Below, piece after piece: positions 34,532 through 44,326 of a DNA stretch of 46,406 nucleotides. A model generated the notes under the pieces. The model did no database searches and was not told the DNA's origin. It worked only from the letters and a program-made list of their open reading frames with translations. The translations under genes and the position numbers were made by a program. The stretch's first letter is position 1; each line of letters begins with the position of its first letter. Source of the DNA: Parachlamydiales bacterium (GTDB taxonomy: Bacteria > Chlamydiota > Chlamydiia > Chlamydiales > JAEMRK01); assembly GCA_016463375.1 (NCBI GenBank), contig JAEMRK010000005.1:1-46406 (forward strand). Reading direction: 5' to 3'.

Positions 34532-34819
34532 ATGGCAATTAAAGGAATACGCGATCAGTCTGTTTTTGAAAGTCCCCAAAATAAAAGGACTTTGAATGAT
34601 ATTGAACGTATAACAAAAGGTCTTGAAGCTGAAAAGAAATTTTTAGCTGACAAACTTGCTGTTAAGAAAATTGCCGAACAATTACTCAATCAGCCAGAAG
34701 TAACTTCTACTAAATCCATTCAAGGAAAAAAAACAGAAGTACAAGCTGAACCCTCTTCTTCTTATGTAACTAAACTTATTGAAAAACTTCAAAAAAACAC
34801 CACGTCTCCAGCTGCTTAA
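34532..34819 (+). CDS. small charged hypothetical protein
   Basis: The product is 95 aa starting at ATG 34532 with GAGG about 7 bases upstream. It is highly charged (Lys/Glu) with a likely long helix over residues 18-52 (LNDIERITKGLEAEKKFLAD) and a polar Ser/Thr tail. No motif or membrane segment is visible. It is monocistronic or leads into rpiA 70 bases later, behind a region with strong promoter-like and palindromic sequence. No family recognised; its size and composition would suit a regulator or a secreted-apparatus accessory protein, but this is speculation. Confidence 0.65.
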   Translation: MAIKGIRDQSVFESPQNKRTLNDIERITKGLEAEKKFLADKLAVKKIAEQLLNQPEVTSTKSIQGKKTEVQAEPSSSYVTKLIEKLQKNTTSPAA

Positions 34820-34889
34820 ATTTACTTTCACTTAATCGCTCAGACCGCTAATGTGAACTTCATTTGATAGGTCTAACCAATTAATAAAA

Positions 34890-35582
34890 ATGTCTCAAGA
34901 ACGCGATTTAGCTAAACAAAATGCAGCTAAAAAGGCAGCAGAACTTATTGAAGACGGCATGATTGTTGGTCTTGGTAGTGGTTCTACTGCCCGTTATTTT
35001 ATTCAAAGCTTAATTCAGCGCTGCCATAACGGTTTAAAAATTGAAGCTGTTTCCTCTTCTTTATTGTCATCAGCCATGGCTAAAGATGGCGGTATCCCGC
35101 TAATAAATGATTCAATTTTCACTAAAGTTGACTTATATATCGATGGCGCTGATGAGATTGATCTAGATAAAAATTTACTAAAAGGCGGCGGCGGCAATTT
35201 ACTACGCGAAAAAATTGTAGCCACATCTTCTCATGAAATGATTGTCATTGTTGACGAAAAGAAAATTGTGTCTCAATTGGGAGCTTTTGGTTTACCTGTC
35301 GAAATAACGAGATTTGGTTTTAAATCCACGATGCTTAAAATAAGTGACTTGGGGTTTAAATCAGTTCTAAGAATGGAAGATGGACATCCTTTTATCACAG
35401 ATAATGGTAATTTCATTGTAGATGTACCGTTTTACCCAGTTAGTAAAAATCCTCATGAAGATGATGAAAAAATTAAGTCTGTACCCGGTGTTGTAGAGAC
35501 AGGCTTTTTCTTTGATATCGCTGGGCGTATTTTCATAGGATATTGCGACGGCCATGTTGAATTGAAAAGCCAATTGAGATAA
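34890..35582 (+). CDS. rpiA: ribose-5-phosphate isomerase A
   Basis: The product is 230 aa, the standard length. Motifs include VGLGSGSTARYFI, YIDGADEID (active-site aspartates) and LLKGGGGNLLREKIVA (catalytic Lys and Glu). It interconverts ribose-5-phosphate and ribulose-5-phosphate in the pentose phosphate pathway. No Shine-Dalgarno is evident before the ATG. It is followed after 7 bases by the bifunctional-nuclease-fold gene, so the two are probably one transcript. Confidence 0.97.
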   Translation: MSQERDLAKQNAAKKAAELIEDGMIVGLGSGSTARYFIQSLIQRCHNGLKIEAVSSSLLSSAMAKDGGIPLINDSIFTKVDLYIDGADEIDLDKNLLKGGGGNLLREKIVATSSHEMIVIVDEKKIVSQLGAFGLPVEITRFGFKSTMLKISDLGFKSVLRMEDGHPFITDNGNFIVDVPFYPVSKNPHEDDEKIKSVPGVVETGFFFDIAGRIFIGYCDGHVELKSQLR

Positions 35583-35589
35583 GGATTAT

Positions 35590-36006
35590 ATGCTTTCAGA
35601 ATTGATCCAAATCAAATTCCACAAAATCATGCAGACTAGAGCCTATACTATTATAATTTTAGGCACAGATGAAAAGAAGTTTGCCATTTACACCGAGCCC
35701 ACTATTGGCCGCATTTTACAACTGCATTTGACATCTACTGATAAACCTAGACCTTTAACTCACGATCTTTTGACAATGGTTTTGCAAGGCCTCAAGGTTT
35801 CGGTTAAACAAGTTGTTATCAATGATATTCAAGATACTACCTATTTTGCCCGCTTATTTGTGGAGCAAGAAATTAATGGCATGACTCATATTGTTGAAAT
35901 TGATGCAAGGCCAAGCGATTGTATCGCTATGGCATTGATCAATAATGCCCCTGTATATTGTACAAGCGCAGTTCTTGAGAATTCGTTACAGGCCACCGAA
36001 AATTAA
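35590..36006 (+). CDS. bifunctional nuclease (BFN/DUF151) family protein
   Basis: The product is 138 aa covering essentially the whole DUF151 domain. It has the start ELIQIKFHKIM..., the segment KKFAIYTEPTIGRILQ, and the characteristic C-terminal ARPSDCIAMALINNAPVYC (family consensus ARPSDAIALALR...PIY). Members are reported as nucleases or partners of stress and repair systems; activity here is inferred. AAGGAT lies just ahead of ATG 35590. The gene directly follows rpiA. Confidence 0.88.
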   Translation: MLSELIQIKFHKIMQTRAYTIIILGTDEKKFAIYTEPTIGRILQLHLTSTDKPRPLTHDLLTMVLQGLKVSVKQVVINDIQDTTYFARLFVEQEINGMTHIVEIDARPSDCIAMALINNAPVYCTSAVLENSLQATEN

Positions 36007-36042
36007 AAAATTGTCTTGTGCATTTCTTTTTTTGCATAGAGT

Positions 36043-36076
36043 GCGAATTGATATTCCTCCTTTTTCTGCAATTCGC
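36043..36076 (+). promoter_or_regulatory. inverted repeat in the ptsH leader region
   Basis: GCGAATTG (36043-36050) and CAATTCGC (36069-36076) form perfect 8-base arms around an 18-base pyrimidine-rich spacer, in the 198-base gap between the BFN gene and ptsH. TATAAC follows the second arm at once. It could be an operator or a weak terminator of the rpiA unit; no T tract follows. The rest of this gap shows only a small CGCC/GGCG hairpin near 36160-36171. Confidence 0.35.
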
Positions 36077-36204
36077 TATAACTATTCAATTACCCATTGA
36101 AAAATTTTATAAATTGTTCGAAGGAGAGTTTTTTCATAGCGCAATTTTTTATTTCTCACGCCTTAGGGCGTTATAAACTAATCTTAACTCCTTAGGCTTA
36201 ATCC

Positions 36205-36495
36205 ATGACATCTCGTAATACAAATGTAGCCCAAGGAACCTTTTTTGTTGCTAACGATAAAGGTTTACATACAAGACCCTCTACAGAACTTGTGAAATGC
36301 GCTACAAATTTTAAGGCACAGATCACTTTAAAATATTTGGACAGTACTGCCAACGCAAAATCTTTGCTAAGCATTTTGATGCTAGCCGCTGCTAAAGGGT
36401 CTCGCATAGATATCGAAGCAGTTGGTGATGATGCTGCTTTAGCTGTCAAAACTTTGCTAAAGCTGGCTAAAAGTAAATTTAACATTAAATACTGA
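36205..36495 (+). CDS. ptsH: HPr-type phosphocarrier protein
   Basis: The product is 96 aa. The phosphorylatable His22 lies in KGLHTRPSTELV (GLHARPA in most HPr), and the regulatory-serine region is NAKSLLSILML with Ser53 in the Ser46 position. The C-terminal AVGDDAALAVKTL matches the family. It passes phosphate from enzyme I, in chlamydiae probably for regulation since sugar permeases are few. No ptsI follows here; the oligopeptidase pepF begins 8 bases later and may be co-transcribed. Confidence 0.93.
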   Translation: MTSRNTNVAQGTFFVANDKGLHTRPSTELVKCATNFKAQITLKYLDSTANAKSLLSILMLAAAKGSRIDIEAVGDDAALAVKTLLKLAKSKFNIKY

Positions 36496-36502
36496 GAAGA
36501 TA

Positions 36503-38299
36503 ATGGTCGAACCAAGAAGTGCAACAAATAATGAAGATAAATGGAATGTAGAAGATTTATTTACCAATTATGAAAATTGGCAAAAGATTTTTAATGAATT
36601 GATCGCTGAAAAACCTTGGTCTCAACTTAGTCAATTTCAAGGTAAACTCAACGACGCCTCGAGTTTGCTAAAAGCTATAGAACTTTTTTTTTCAATTAAT
36701 CGTCGAATTGAAAAACTTTACACATATGCACATTTACGTCATGACGAAGATATCACCGAGGAAGAAGCTAAAAATTGTTATGAGCGCATCGTTGGAACCT
36801 ATCACGAATTTAAAGAATTAAGCTCATGGCTTGAACCTGAAATTTTAAATTTGCCTAAAGATGTGATGCAAAATCACCTGCAATCCACCGAGTTGAAAGA
36901 TTACAAATTTTTTCTCGAGCGCCTATTTTTTTTAAAAGACCACACATTAAGCCCAAATGAAGAAAAGCTTATTGCTCAAGCGGGACTATCTTTAGATACT
37001 GCGCATAAAGCCTTTTCATCATTGACTAATGCTGATTTTAAATTTCCTAGCGTTAAAGATTCTAACGGTAAAGATCATGAGCTAACTCCTGGTCTTTTAC
37101 GTTTATATCTAAGAAGTAGAGACCGCACTCTTAGACAAAATAGCTTTGTTCAGTTTCACAAACAATATACTCAATACGAAAACACTATTAGCGATTTGTT
37201 GCAGGGACAAATACAAACGCACTTGTTTTACGCAAAATCACATAATTACGAATCGTGTTTACAAGCTGCTTTAAAAACGAATAATATTCCGACACAAGTT
37301 TACCATTCATTGATCAAAGCCGTTCACGACAATATTGGCTCATTGCATAAGTACATCTCTTTACGAAAAAAACTGCTTGGTTACGATCATCTCTACCATT
37401 GGGATATGTTCGTTCCTTTGACAAAAGAGCTTGAAATTAAAATGGAATATGCAGAAGCCGAAAAAGCCGTTATTGAGTCTGTAGCTCCACTTGGAAAAGA
37501 CTATCAAGAGATTTTAAAAAAGGGGATGCTGACAGATCGTTGGGTCGACCGTTATGAAAATAAAAATAAGCGACAAGGCGCTTATTCAAGTGGTTGTTTT
37601 GATAGCCACCCATACATTTTAATGAATTATAGAGGACTACTTAACGACGCTTTTACATTAGCTCATGAAGCTGGGCATAGCATGCATAGTTATCTAAGCC
37701 ACACCTCTCAACCCTATCAATATTCAAGTTATCCAATATTTGTCGCTGAAGTTGCTTCAACTTTTAATGAAGAGCTTTTAAGTCGAGCTTTGATGAAAAA
37801 AATTCAAAGTAAAGAAGAACGCATCTGTCTTTTAACAGAAAAAATTCAAGATATTTATGGAACACTATTTCGTCAGACTCTCTTTGCCGAATTTGAATTG
37901 ATGATACATCAACATGTTGAAAATAAAATTCCTTTGACACCAACTCTTTTAAAAGAAGAGTTCGCCAAGCTTAATCAATTTTACTTTGGCCCTGATTTTA
38001 CAATCGATCCTGAAGTTAGCATTGAATGGGCTCGTGTCCCCCATTTTTATTACAATTTTTACGTTTATCAATATGCAACTGGCATCAGTGCTGCATTAGC
38101 TTTAGTTGACATTGTTGTCGATGGCTCCGAACAAGCTAAGCAGTCATATTTGAATTTCTTAAAAGGTGGATCTAGCAAATATCCTATCGATCTACTTAAA
38201 ATGGCAGGCGTTGATATGGAATCTCCAGAACCGGTTGCAATTGCAATCAAGAGATTTGACCAATTAGTAGAAGAACTAAGTTCTCTTATCAATAGTTAA
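36503..38299 (+). CDS. pepF: oligoendopeptidase F
   Basis: The product is 598 aa, M3B metallopeptidase. An N-terminal helical half (including the family start NEDKWNVEDLFTNYENW) is followed by the catalytic domain with HEAGH at 388-392 and third zinc ligand Glu416 in FVAEVASTFNEELL. Later conserved segments are VPHFYYNFYVYQYATG and FLKGGSSKYPIDLLKMAGVD. It degrades short peptides in the cytoplasm, possibly those imported by the OppA system. It precedes groES-groEL as in C. trachomatis (CT112-CT110). A second M3-type gene begins at the end of the window. Confidence 0.97.
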   Translation: MVEPRSATNNEDKWNVEDLFTNYENWQKIFNELIAEKPWSQLSQFQGKLNDASSLLKAIELFFSINRRIEKLYTYAHLRHDEDITEEEAKNCYERIVGTYHEFKELSSWLEPEILNLPKDVMQNHLQSTELKDYKFFLERLFFLKDHTLSPNEEKLIAQAGLSLDTAHKAFSSLTNADFKFPSVKDSNGKDHELTPGLLRLYLRSRDRTLRQNSFVQFHKQYTQYENTISDLLQGQIQTHLFYAKSHNYESCLQAALKTNNIPTQVYHSLIKAVHDNIGSLHKYISLRKKLLGYDHLYHWDMFVPLTKELEIKMEYAEAEKAVIESVAPLGKDYQEILKKGMLTDRWVDRYENKNKRQGAYSSGCFDSHPYILMNYRGLLNDAFTLAHEAGHSMHSYLSHTSQPYQYSSYPIFVAEVASTFNEELLSRALMKKIQSKEERICLLTEKIQDIYGTLFRQTLFAEFELMIHQHVENKIPLTPTLLKEEFAKLNQFYFGPDFTIDPEVSIEWARVPHFYYNFYVYQYATGISAALALVDIVVDGSEQAKQSYLNFLKGGSSKYPIDLLKMAGVDMESPEPVAIAIKRFDQLVEELSSLINS

Positions 38300-38315
38300 T
38301 TTATAGTCAATAACT

Positions 38316-38356
38316 TACATATTTAGCAGTTCGGGCATCGAACTGCTAAATATGTA
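38316..38356 (+). promoter_or_regulatory. CIRCE-like HrcA operator upstream of groES
   Basis: A perfect 18-bp inverted repeat (38316-38333 and 38339-38356) with loop GGCAT lies between pepF and groES. Its core reads TTAGCAGTT-N9-AACTGCTAA, matching the CIRCE consensus TTAGCACTC-N9-GAGTGCTAA in 7 of 9 bases per arm with the same 9-base spacing. The changed bases are symmetric. It directly abuts a -35 element. There is no T tract, so it is unlikely to be just the pepF terminator. HrcA repression of groE is established in Chlamydia. Confidence 0.7.
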
Positions 38357-38385
38357 TTGCAAAAAAATGCAAATTACGCTACATT
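38357..38385 (+). promoter_or_regulatory. candidate groE promoter
   Basis: TTGCAA (38357-38362) and TACATT (38380-38385) are 17 bases apart, immediately downstream of the CIRCE-like repeat. Transcription would start about 35 bases before groES. Consensus-based call. Confidence 0.55.
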
Positions 38386-38426
38386 TAATGTTCATTATTT
38401 AAGACTTCAACGGAGATTTAAGACCT

Positions 38427-38738
38427 ATGAAAGAACAAGCCGTTCAAACAAAATTACAACCTATTGGTGACCGTGTGCTTGTACAGCGCCAAGAAGCTCA
38501 AGAAACAATTAAAGGTGGTCTTATTCTGCCTGATACAGCTAAGAAAAAACAAGAAACTGCACGCGTAATTGCAGTTGGTACAGGAAAGAAAGACAAAGAC
38601 GGAAAATTGACACCTCCTCCAGTACAAATTGGCGACATCATTTTAATGGATAAATATTCAGGCCAAGAAGTCACACTTAATGATGAAGAATTTGTCATCG
38701 TTCGTGGTGATGACATTATTGCAATTGTTCAAGAATAA
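38427..38738 (+). CDS. groES: co-chaperonin GroES
   Basis: The product is 103 aa. It begins with a short extension before LQPIGDRVLVQRQEAQE, contains the mobile loop (ETIKGGLILPDTAKKK) that binds GroEL, and ends GDDIIAIVQE. It forms a heptameric lid on GroEL. It lies 32 bases upstream of groEL in an operon behind a CIRCE-like operator, implying heat-shock control by HrcA. Confidence 0.98.
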   Translation: MKEQAVQTKLQPIGDRVLVQRQEAQETIKGGLILPDTAKKKQETARVIAVGTGKKDKDGKLTPPPVQIGDIILMDKYSGQEVTLNDEEFVIVRGDDIIAIVQE

Positions 38739-38770
38739 GCCCGCAAATCAATTAATAGGAGATTACTTAG

Positions 38771-40396
<1,626 letters not shown>

Positions 40397-40421
40397 AAAA
40401 CAAGTCTTTTTCATGATTCTG

Positions 40422-40452
40422 ACCACCTTGTTTAATACAAGGTGGTTTTTTT
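40422..40452 (+). terminator. rho-independent terminator of groESL
   Basis: ACCACCTTG (40422-40430) pairs with CAAGGTGGT (40438-40446) around a 7-base loop and is followed by an uninterrupted T run to 40452. Textbook intrinsic terminator. Confidence 0.93.
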
Positions 40453-40514
40453 GTGCCTTCTTGAATACACTCATTTTTTTGACCCGAACCCACAAAAAAT
40501 AGAGGATACCTCAA

Positions 40515-41279
40515 ATGCGCAAAGTGTTACTCACCTTGTTTCTTCTTCTAGTTATCATAGCTGCAGTTGGCTTATTCATTATGCGCAGCCGAGCAGCAAG
40601 TTATCTATCTGAATATTTAACAGAAACTATGCAAGTACCTGTTCATGTGGGTGATATCAAAATATCATTTACAAGGGTCAGTGTCATTGATCTTACAATT
40701 GAAAATCCACCGAACAGCGCTATAAAATATGCTTTTCAAGCCCCAAGAATTGATATTGATTACGTTTTTTCATCTGCATTTAAAGAAATTCGACGCGTAA
40801 GAGAAATTTACTTAGATAATCCTACTGTGGGTATTGAGATTTATAATTTGACTGGTTCAGATAACAACTGGGCTCGGATTATTACCAATATGAATAATAA
40901 CCCTGCTCCTCAAAGCATTAGTCCAAAGGGCAAGCCTCATAGCGTCGAAATTGAGACTCTATTAGTCGAACCATTGCACATCACTTATTATAATAAGTCA
41001 TCCGGTGGTTCTCCAACGAGTTTAACTCCTATAGATAAAATCGAATTGCACAATATAGGTACAGCTAACCATTCAATTTCTTATTCTCAAGCTCTTAATG
41101 CAATCGCACAAACAATCATTATGGAAATAATTAAACAACGCGGTTTAATGAACTTATTGCAAGGTGTAACACGCATTCCCCAAGATCTTTTGGAATCGAT
41201 ATTGCCTGGTGACAGCAATAGCATTTTTAATAAAGCATGGGATGGGGTTGAATCTTTGTTTAAAGGCGGCAATAATTAG
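40515..41279 (+). CDS. AsmA-like membrane-anchored protein
   Basis: The product is 254 aa with an N-terminal signal-anchor (residues 3-23, LLTLFLLLVIIAAVGLFIM). A stretch resembling the AsmA/DUF748 N-terminus follows (VPVHVGDIKISFTRVSVIDLTIENPP, with DIDYVF and YLDNPTVGIEI after it). These beta-rich domains face the periplasm and relate to lipid transport between membranes. The C-terminal part is helical (about 190-250). It is far shorter than true AsmA (over 600 aa), so it is likely a minimal chlamydial form. AGAGGA precedes the ATG. A hairpin separates it from the tandem family downstream. Confidence 0.82.
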   Translation: MRKVLLTLFLLLVIIAAVGLFIMRSRAASYLSEYLTETMQVPVHVGDIKISFTRVSVIDLTIENPPNSAIKYAFQAPRIDIDYVFSSAFKEIRRVREIYLDNPTVGIEIYNLTGSDNNWARIITNMNNNPAPQSISPKGKPHSVEIETLLVEPLHITYYNKSSGGSPTSLTPIDKIELHNIGTANHSISYSQALNAIAQTIIMEIIKQRGLMNLLQGVTRIPQDLLESILPGDSNSIFNKAWDGVESLFKGGNN

Positions 41280-41298
41280 TTTCTAAATATTTCGGAAA

Positions 41299-41333
41299 AA
41301 TGCAAGGCATACAAACCTGCTATGTCTTGCATT
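41299..41333 (+). terminator. hairpin between AsmA-like gene and tandem family
   Basis: A 13-bp stem (41299-41311 with 41321-41333, one G.U pair) around a 9-base loop lies 20 bases after the AsmA-like stop and 42 before the first family gene. No T tract follows, so it may be a weak terminator or a leader structure of the tandem family. Confidence 0.5.
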
Positions 41334-41374
41334 ATTAAACTTCTGTAAATCTCATGAATTAGGCACACCTATCT

Positions 41375-42109
41375 ATGACCGCTTTGCAAAAAGTATCACA
41401 ATCTCTGTATTTCTCTGAAAAACAATATTTAACCGTCAAAGAATGCTTAGATAATTACATAAATTTTAACTTTTTACTAAATATTACCAATCTATTTGAG
41501 TCAGTAGTCGGTCCATTTCCTTGGCAAAAAGCCCAAAATTGTATTTTCGATCAACTTCTTCCAAGATTTTCTAAAATTTACTCAAGCTCAGAAGTGAATA
41601 GTAGAACTTTTAAAGCTGCTGAATTTGTATTGCGCTATTTAATAACAGAGACTACATGCGAGCGAGGAATGCCATTCTATTCTTTGCCAGAAAAGCTTAG
41701 AAATACAGAAAAATTATGGGCCATTCCCATATCTGAAATCACATTTCGAGCAAGTCATGGGGACGGTTCTACATTTCCGCTTGTAGACTATCAAGAAATT
41801 AAAAGAATTTTCTTGAAAAGCCTACCTTCTTTGGAGTTTTCAATGAATAAATCAGCGCTTGTCATTAATGAAATTTATTCTAATCAAGTATCTACCGATC
41901 TAAAAAAAATTGCCATAGAGGTTATGAAAATCAACCTCGATATATCAGAAATTGTCTATTTAAATGCCTTTGAAAAGTATAAAGCTGAACCAAAAAAACT
42001 AATCAGTTGCTGGGAAGCCCAAGACATTTTAGAAAAGGATTTTAAAGCCTTTCAATCACTTTATTCCCCTACCCAACAAAACCTAGAATTACAAGAGCTA
42101 AATTCATGA
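41375..42109 (+). CDS. tandem paralogue family member 1, unknown function
   Basis: The product is 244 aa. All five neighbours share an N-terminal block starting M-[TIK]-A-[LF]-QK and an invariant Trp-Gln at residues 50-51. They also share a central EFVLRYLITE-like helix (83-92 here), EKLW (112-115) and a RASxGxGSTxP motif (125-135, here RASHGDGSTFP). The C-terminal about 95 residues diverge between copies. There is no signal peptide or membrane segment; predicted cytoplasmic or secreted without Sec. Four-base overlap with the next copy (ATGA at 42106) shows operon structure. Family not recognised. Lineage-specific tandem arrays in chlamydiae often encode type III effectors, but no direct evidence is seen. 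Confidence 0.82.
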   Translation: MTALQKVSQSLYFSEKQYLTVKECLDNYINFNFLLNITNLFESVVGPFPWQKAQNCIFDQLLPRFSKIYSSSEVNSRTFKAAEFVLRYLITETTCERGMPFYSLPEKLRNTEKLWAIPISEITFRASHGDGSTFPLVDYQEIKRIFLKSLPSLEFSMNKSALVINEIYSNQVSTDLKKIAIEVMKINLDISEIVYLNAFEKYKAEPKKLISCWEAQDILEKDFKAFQSLYSPTQQNLELQELNS

Positions 42110-42822
42110 CAGCACTACAAAAAATTACTACTTCATTAAATTTTTCTGAAACACAACTCAAATCCATTAATCTGTGTCTCGATGACTATCTGAACCAAAG
42201 TCTTATCTCAACTGTTGGCAACGCGTTCTATTCAGTTATAGGTCATTCAAACTGGCAGTCGGCAAAACAAAGCATTTACGATCAGATTTTCTTTCAATTT
42301 TATGATGAATGTTTTTTTTCTAAAGAAAACGCAAAAGATAAAACCGCAAAAGTTTCGGAATTTGTATTAAGATACTTAATTACTGAAGTAACAATTGAGC
42401 AGGCTCGTCCTTATTATTCTTTAAGCAAAGATTTAAGAGACTCTGAGAAGCTATGGGATATGGAACTACCTGAAATGCTTTTACGCGCAAGCTACGGAAA
42501 TGGTAGCACTCTACCGAAAATTGATCCGGATCTCATCAAATTAATGTTCCTGGGTATTAATTGCCGTTTAGATACTTTTATTTGTACCGCTAATAGAATA
42601 GCTATTAGAGAATATTCACCCCGTATTCCCGAAAACGTCTTATGCGATGCCAAAGAAAGTATTAAAGAAGTAACAAAAAAGTGTGAAGAACAATTTAAAA
42701 AGACAAACAGAGAATTTAAGGATGACTCTGAAAAAAAAGTATTTTCCCACTGGGGTAACTATAATGTTTTAAGAATCGAAATGGAAAAATTTCACAAAAT
42801 AACAGTCGCTAAATACGATTAA
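42106..42822 (+). CDS. tandem paralogue family member 2, unknown function
   Basis: The product is 238 aa. It carries all family blocks: start MTALQKITTS, Trp50-Gln51 after GHSN, SEFVLRYLITE (84-94), SEKLW and RASYGNGSTLPKID (127-140). It is the clearest consensus copy with member 5. The C-terminal region is Lys/Glu-rich and unlike member 1. It is translationally coupled to member 1 and followed by an 88-base gap. No catalytic motif is recognised; GNGST is not a P-loop because the required upstream glycine and the Lys are absent. Confidence 0.82.
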   Translation: MTALQKITTSLNFSETQLKSINLCLDDYLNQSLISTVGNAFYSVIGHSNWQSAKQSIYDQIFFQFYDECFFSKENAKDKTAKVSEFVLRYLITEVTIEQARPYYSLSKDLRDSEKLWDMELPEMLLRASYGNGSTLPKIDPDLIKLMFLGINCRLDTFICTANRIAIREYSPRIPENVLCDAKESIKEVTKKCEEQFKKTNREFKDDSEKKVFSHWGNYNVLRIEMEKFHKITVAKYD

Positions 42823-42910
42823 GAAATTTATAGCAGTATTCAAAATTACTTAAAGGCCTCTGAATTAGCCATCGACCTTGAAAACTAAATCATAATAAAT
42901 GAGCATAAAT

Positions 42911-43609
42911 ATGATAGCTTTGCAAAAAGTTTCTTCTTTCCTACATCTTACAAATGATGAAGAACATAAAATTACATCTTGTATTCAGGATTATTTAAAA
43001 AATAATCCTGTAACAACTGTCGCAAATGCAATCTTTTCAATTGTTGGTCAATCTGATTGGCAAGATGCAAAAAATATAATAAATGATCATCTTGCACATA
43101 CATTTAAACAAATTTTCAAATATTCAGATGCCAATAAAATTCAAGACTATGCCGATAAAGCATCTGAGTTTGTTTTAAATTGTATTATTGCTCAAGAGAC
43201 TATGGACACTTGCAAGGATTCTTCTTATTTCAATGATCTATTCGATGAACTTCAAAAACTTGATGTAAAAGAGATTATTCTTCGCGCGAGCCAAGGCAAT
43301 GGCAAAACACTTCCTAAAATCGATTTAAAAGTGATTGACGATGTCTCACTATCATGCATGTATACCACCTTTAAATTACGTGAAATTGCAATAAATATAA
43401 CCGGTAGACATTTTAGAAAAATACATCGTACAATAAGCTCAGAATTGGTTCCCTTGGCCGATTCAATTGAAGCTTGTGAAGATGCCGGTATAGATTTAGA
43501 TTTTGAGTTAAATCAAGATAGAGAAAATGCAATGTACCGTTTATGGAGTTGCCAAATTGATTTGGAAAATAATATCAGTTCATATAGATCAAAATTTCTA
43601 AACAGTTAA
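42911..43609 (+). CDS. tandem paralogue family member 3, unknown function
   Basis: The product is 232 aa from ATG 42911; an upstream in-frame ATG at 42899 would add four residues. The later start keeps Trp at position 50 as in every other copy. Blocks: MIALQKVSSF, SDW-QDAK, SEFVLN (the usual RYLITE is replaced by CIIAQE) and RASQGNGKTLPKID. This copy is the most diverged in the middle helix. Its first 60 codons are very similar at DNA level to member 4 (shared AATAATCCTGT and TCTGATTGGCAAG), indicating a recent duplication. Confidence 0.8.
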   Translation: MIALQKVSSFLHLTNDEEHKITSCIQDYLKNNPVTTVANAIFSIVGQSDWQDAKNIINDHLAHTFKQIFKYSDANKIQDYADKASEFVLNCIIAQETMDTCKDSSYFNDLFDELQKLDVKEIILRASQGNGKTLPKIDLKVIDDVSLSCMYTTFKLREIAINITGRHFRKIHRTISSELVPLADSIEACEDAGIDLDFELNQDRENAMYRLWSCQIDLENNISSYRSKFLNS

Positions 43610-43629
43610 TATCTTATAATGTGTGTAAA

Positions 43630-44325
43630 ATGAAAGCATTACAAAAAGTTTCATCACTCCTTCAGCTTTCAGAACACGAAGAACTTACGATCAAATCTTG
43701 TATTCAAAATTATTTATTAAATAATCCTGTGACAACTTTTGCGAATGCATTTTTTTCAATCATTGGAAAATCTGATTGGCAAGTGGCCAAGCAAGTTTTA
43801 AACGATCATCTTTCCCATACTTTCGCACAGTTATTTCAACCTTTGGATAATGCTAAAATTCAATACAAAGCCGCACAAGCATCTGAATTTGTTTTGAGAT
43901 ACCTTGTTACTGAATCTTCAAGTAAAACTCCAACTACTCAGTTTTTGATTTCCAAAGAAGTATTCGTTAGTGAAAAGTTGAAAAACTTAAGATTAAAAGA
44001 AATCATTTTGCGATCAGCTCTTGGTAATGGCTCAACTCTTCCAAAGCTCGATGTTGAAACAATACAAACTATTACCTCGTCGTGTAAATTGTTAATGCCT
44101 CCTCTCATATCAGAAGCTCTGTCTTTAAAATATCCGAACGTTAAGTCTACCGATGCAAATACTCCAACAGTTGAAGCATGTATGGATGATTATAGAAGAC
44201 ATATTGATAACTGTTTAAACGATACTGATAAAATGTTTTTGGCCTGGAACACTTATGATGATGTCAGAAGAGAATTAGAACTTTATAAACTAAATCAACG
44301 AATCAAAAATCTTGTCCAGGTTTAA
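43630..44325 (+). CDS. tandem paralogue family member 4, unknown function
   Basis: The product is 231 aa from ATG 43630. An in-frame GTG at 43621 would add three residues, but the chosen start aligns Trp at residue 50 with all paralogues. Blocks: MKALQKVSSL, GKSDWQVAK, SEFVLRYLVTE and RSALGNGSTLPKLD (Ala/Ser order changed from RAS). The C-terminus is unrelated in detail to the other copies. Little Shine-Dalgarno sequence is visible. The stop lies one base before the next start, so coupling with member 5 is likely. Confidence 0.8.
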   Translation: MKALQKVSSLLQLSEHEELTIKSCIQNYLLNNPVTTFANAFFSIIGKSDWQVAKQVLNDHLSHTFAQLFQPLDNAKIQYKAAQASEFVLRYLVTESSSKTPTTQFLISKEVFVSEKLKNLRLKEIILRSALGNGSTLPKLDVETIQTITSSCKLLMPPLISEALSLKYPNVKSTDANTPTVEACMDDYRRHIDNCLNDTDKMFLAWNTYDDVRRELELYKLNQRIKNLVQV

Positions 44326-44326
44326 A

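Noticed and set aside
38316-38356. The 18-bp hairpin as a plain pepF terminator
   Set aside because: No T tract follows on either strand, and the core fits CIRCE spacing next to a promoter; operator is the better reading.
43290-43320. GNGKT in family member 3 as an ATP-binding P-loop
   Set aside because: The GxxxxGK[ST] spacing needs a Gly four residues before GK, which is not there, and the other copies have GNGST without Lys. It is the family motif, not Walker A.
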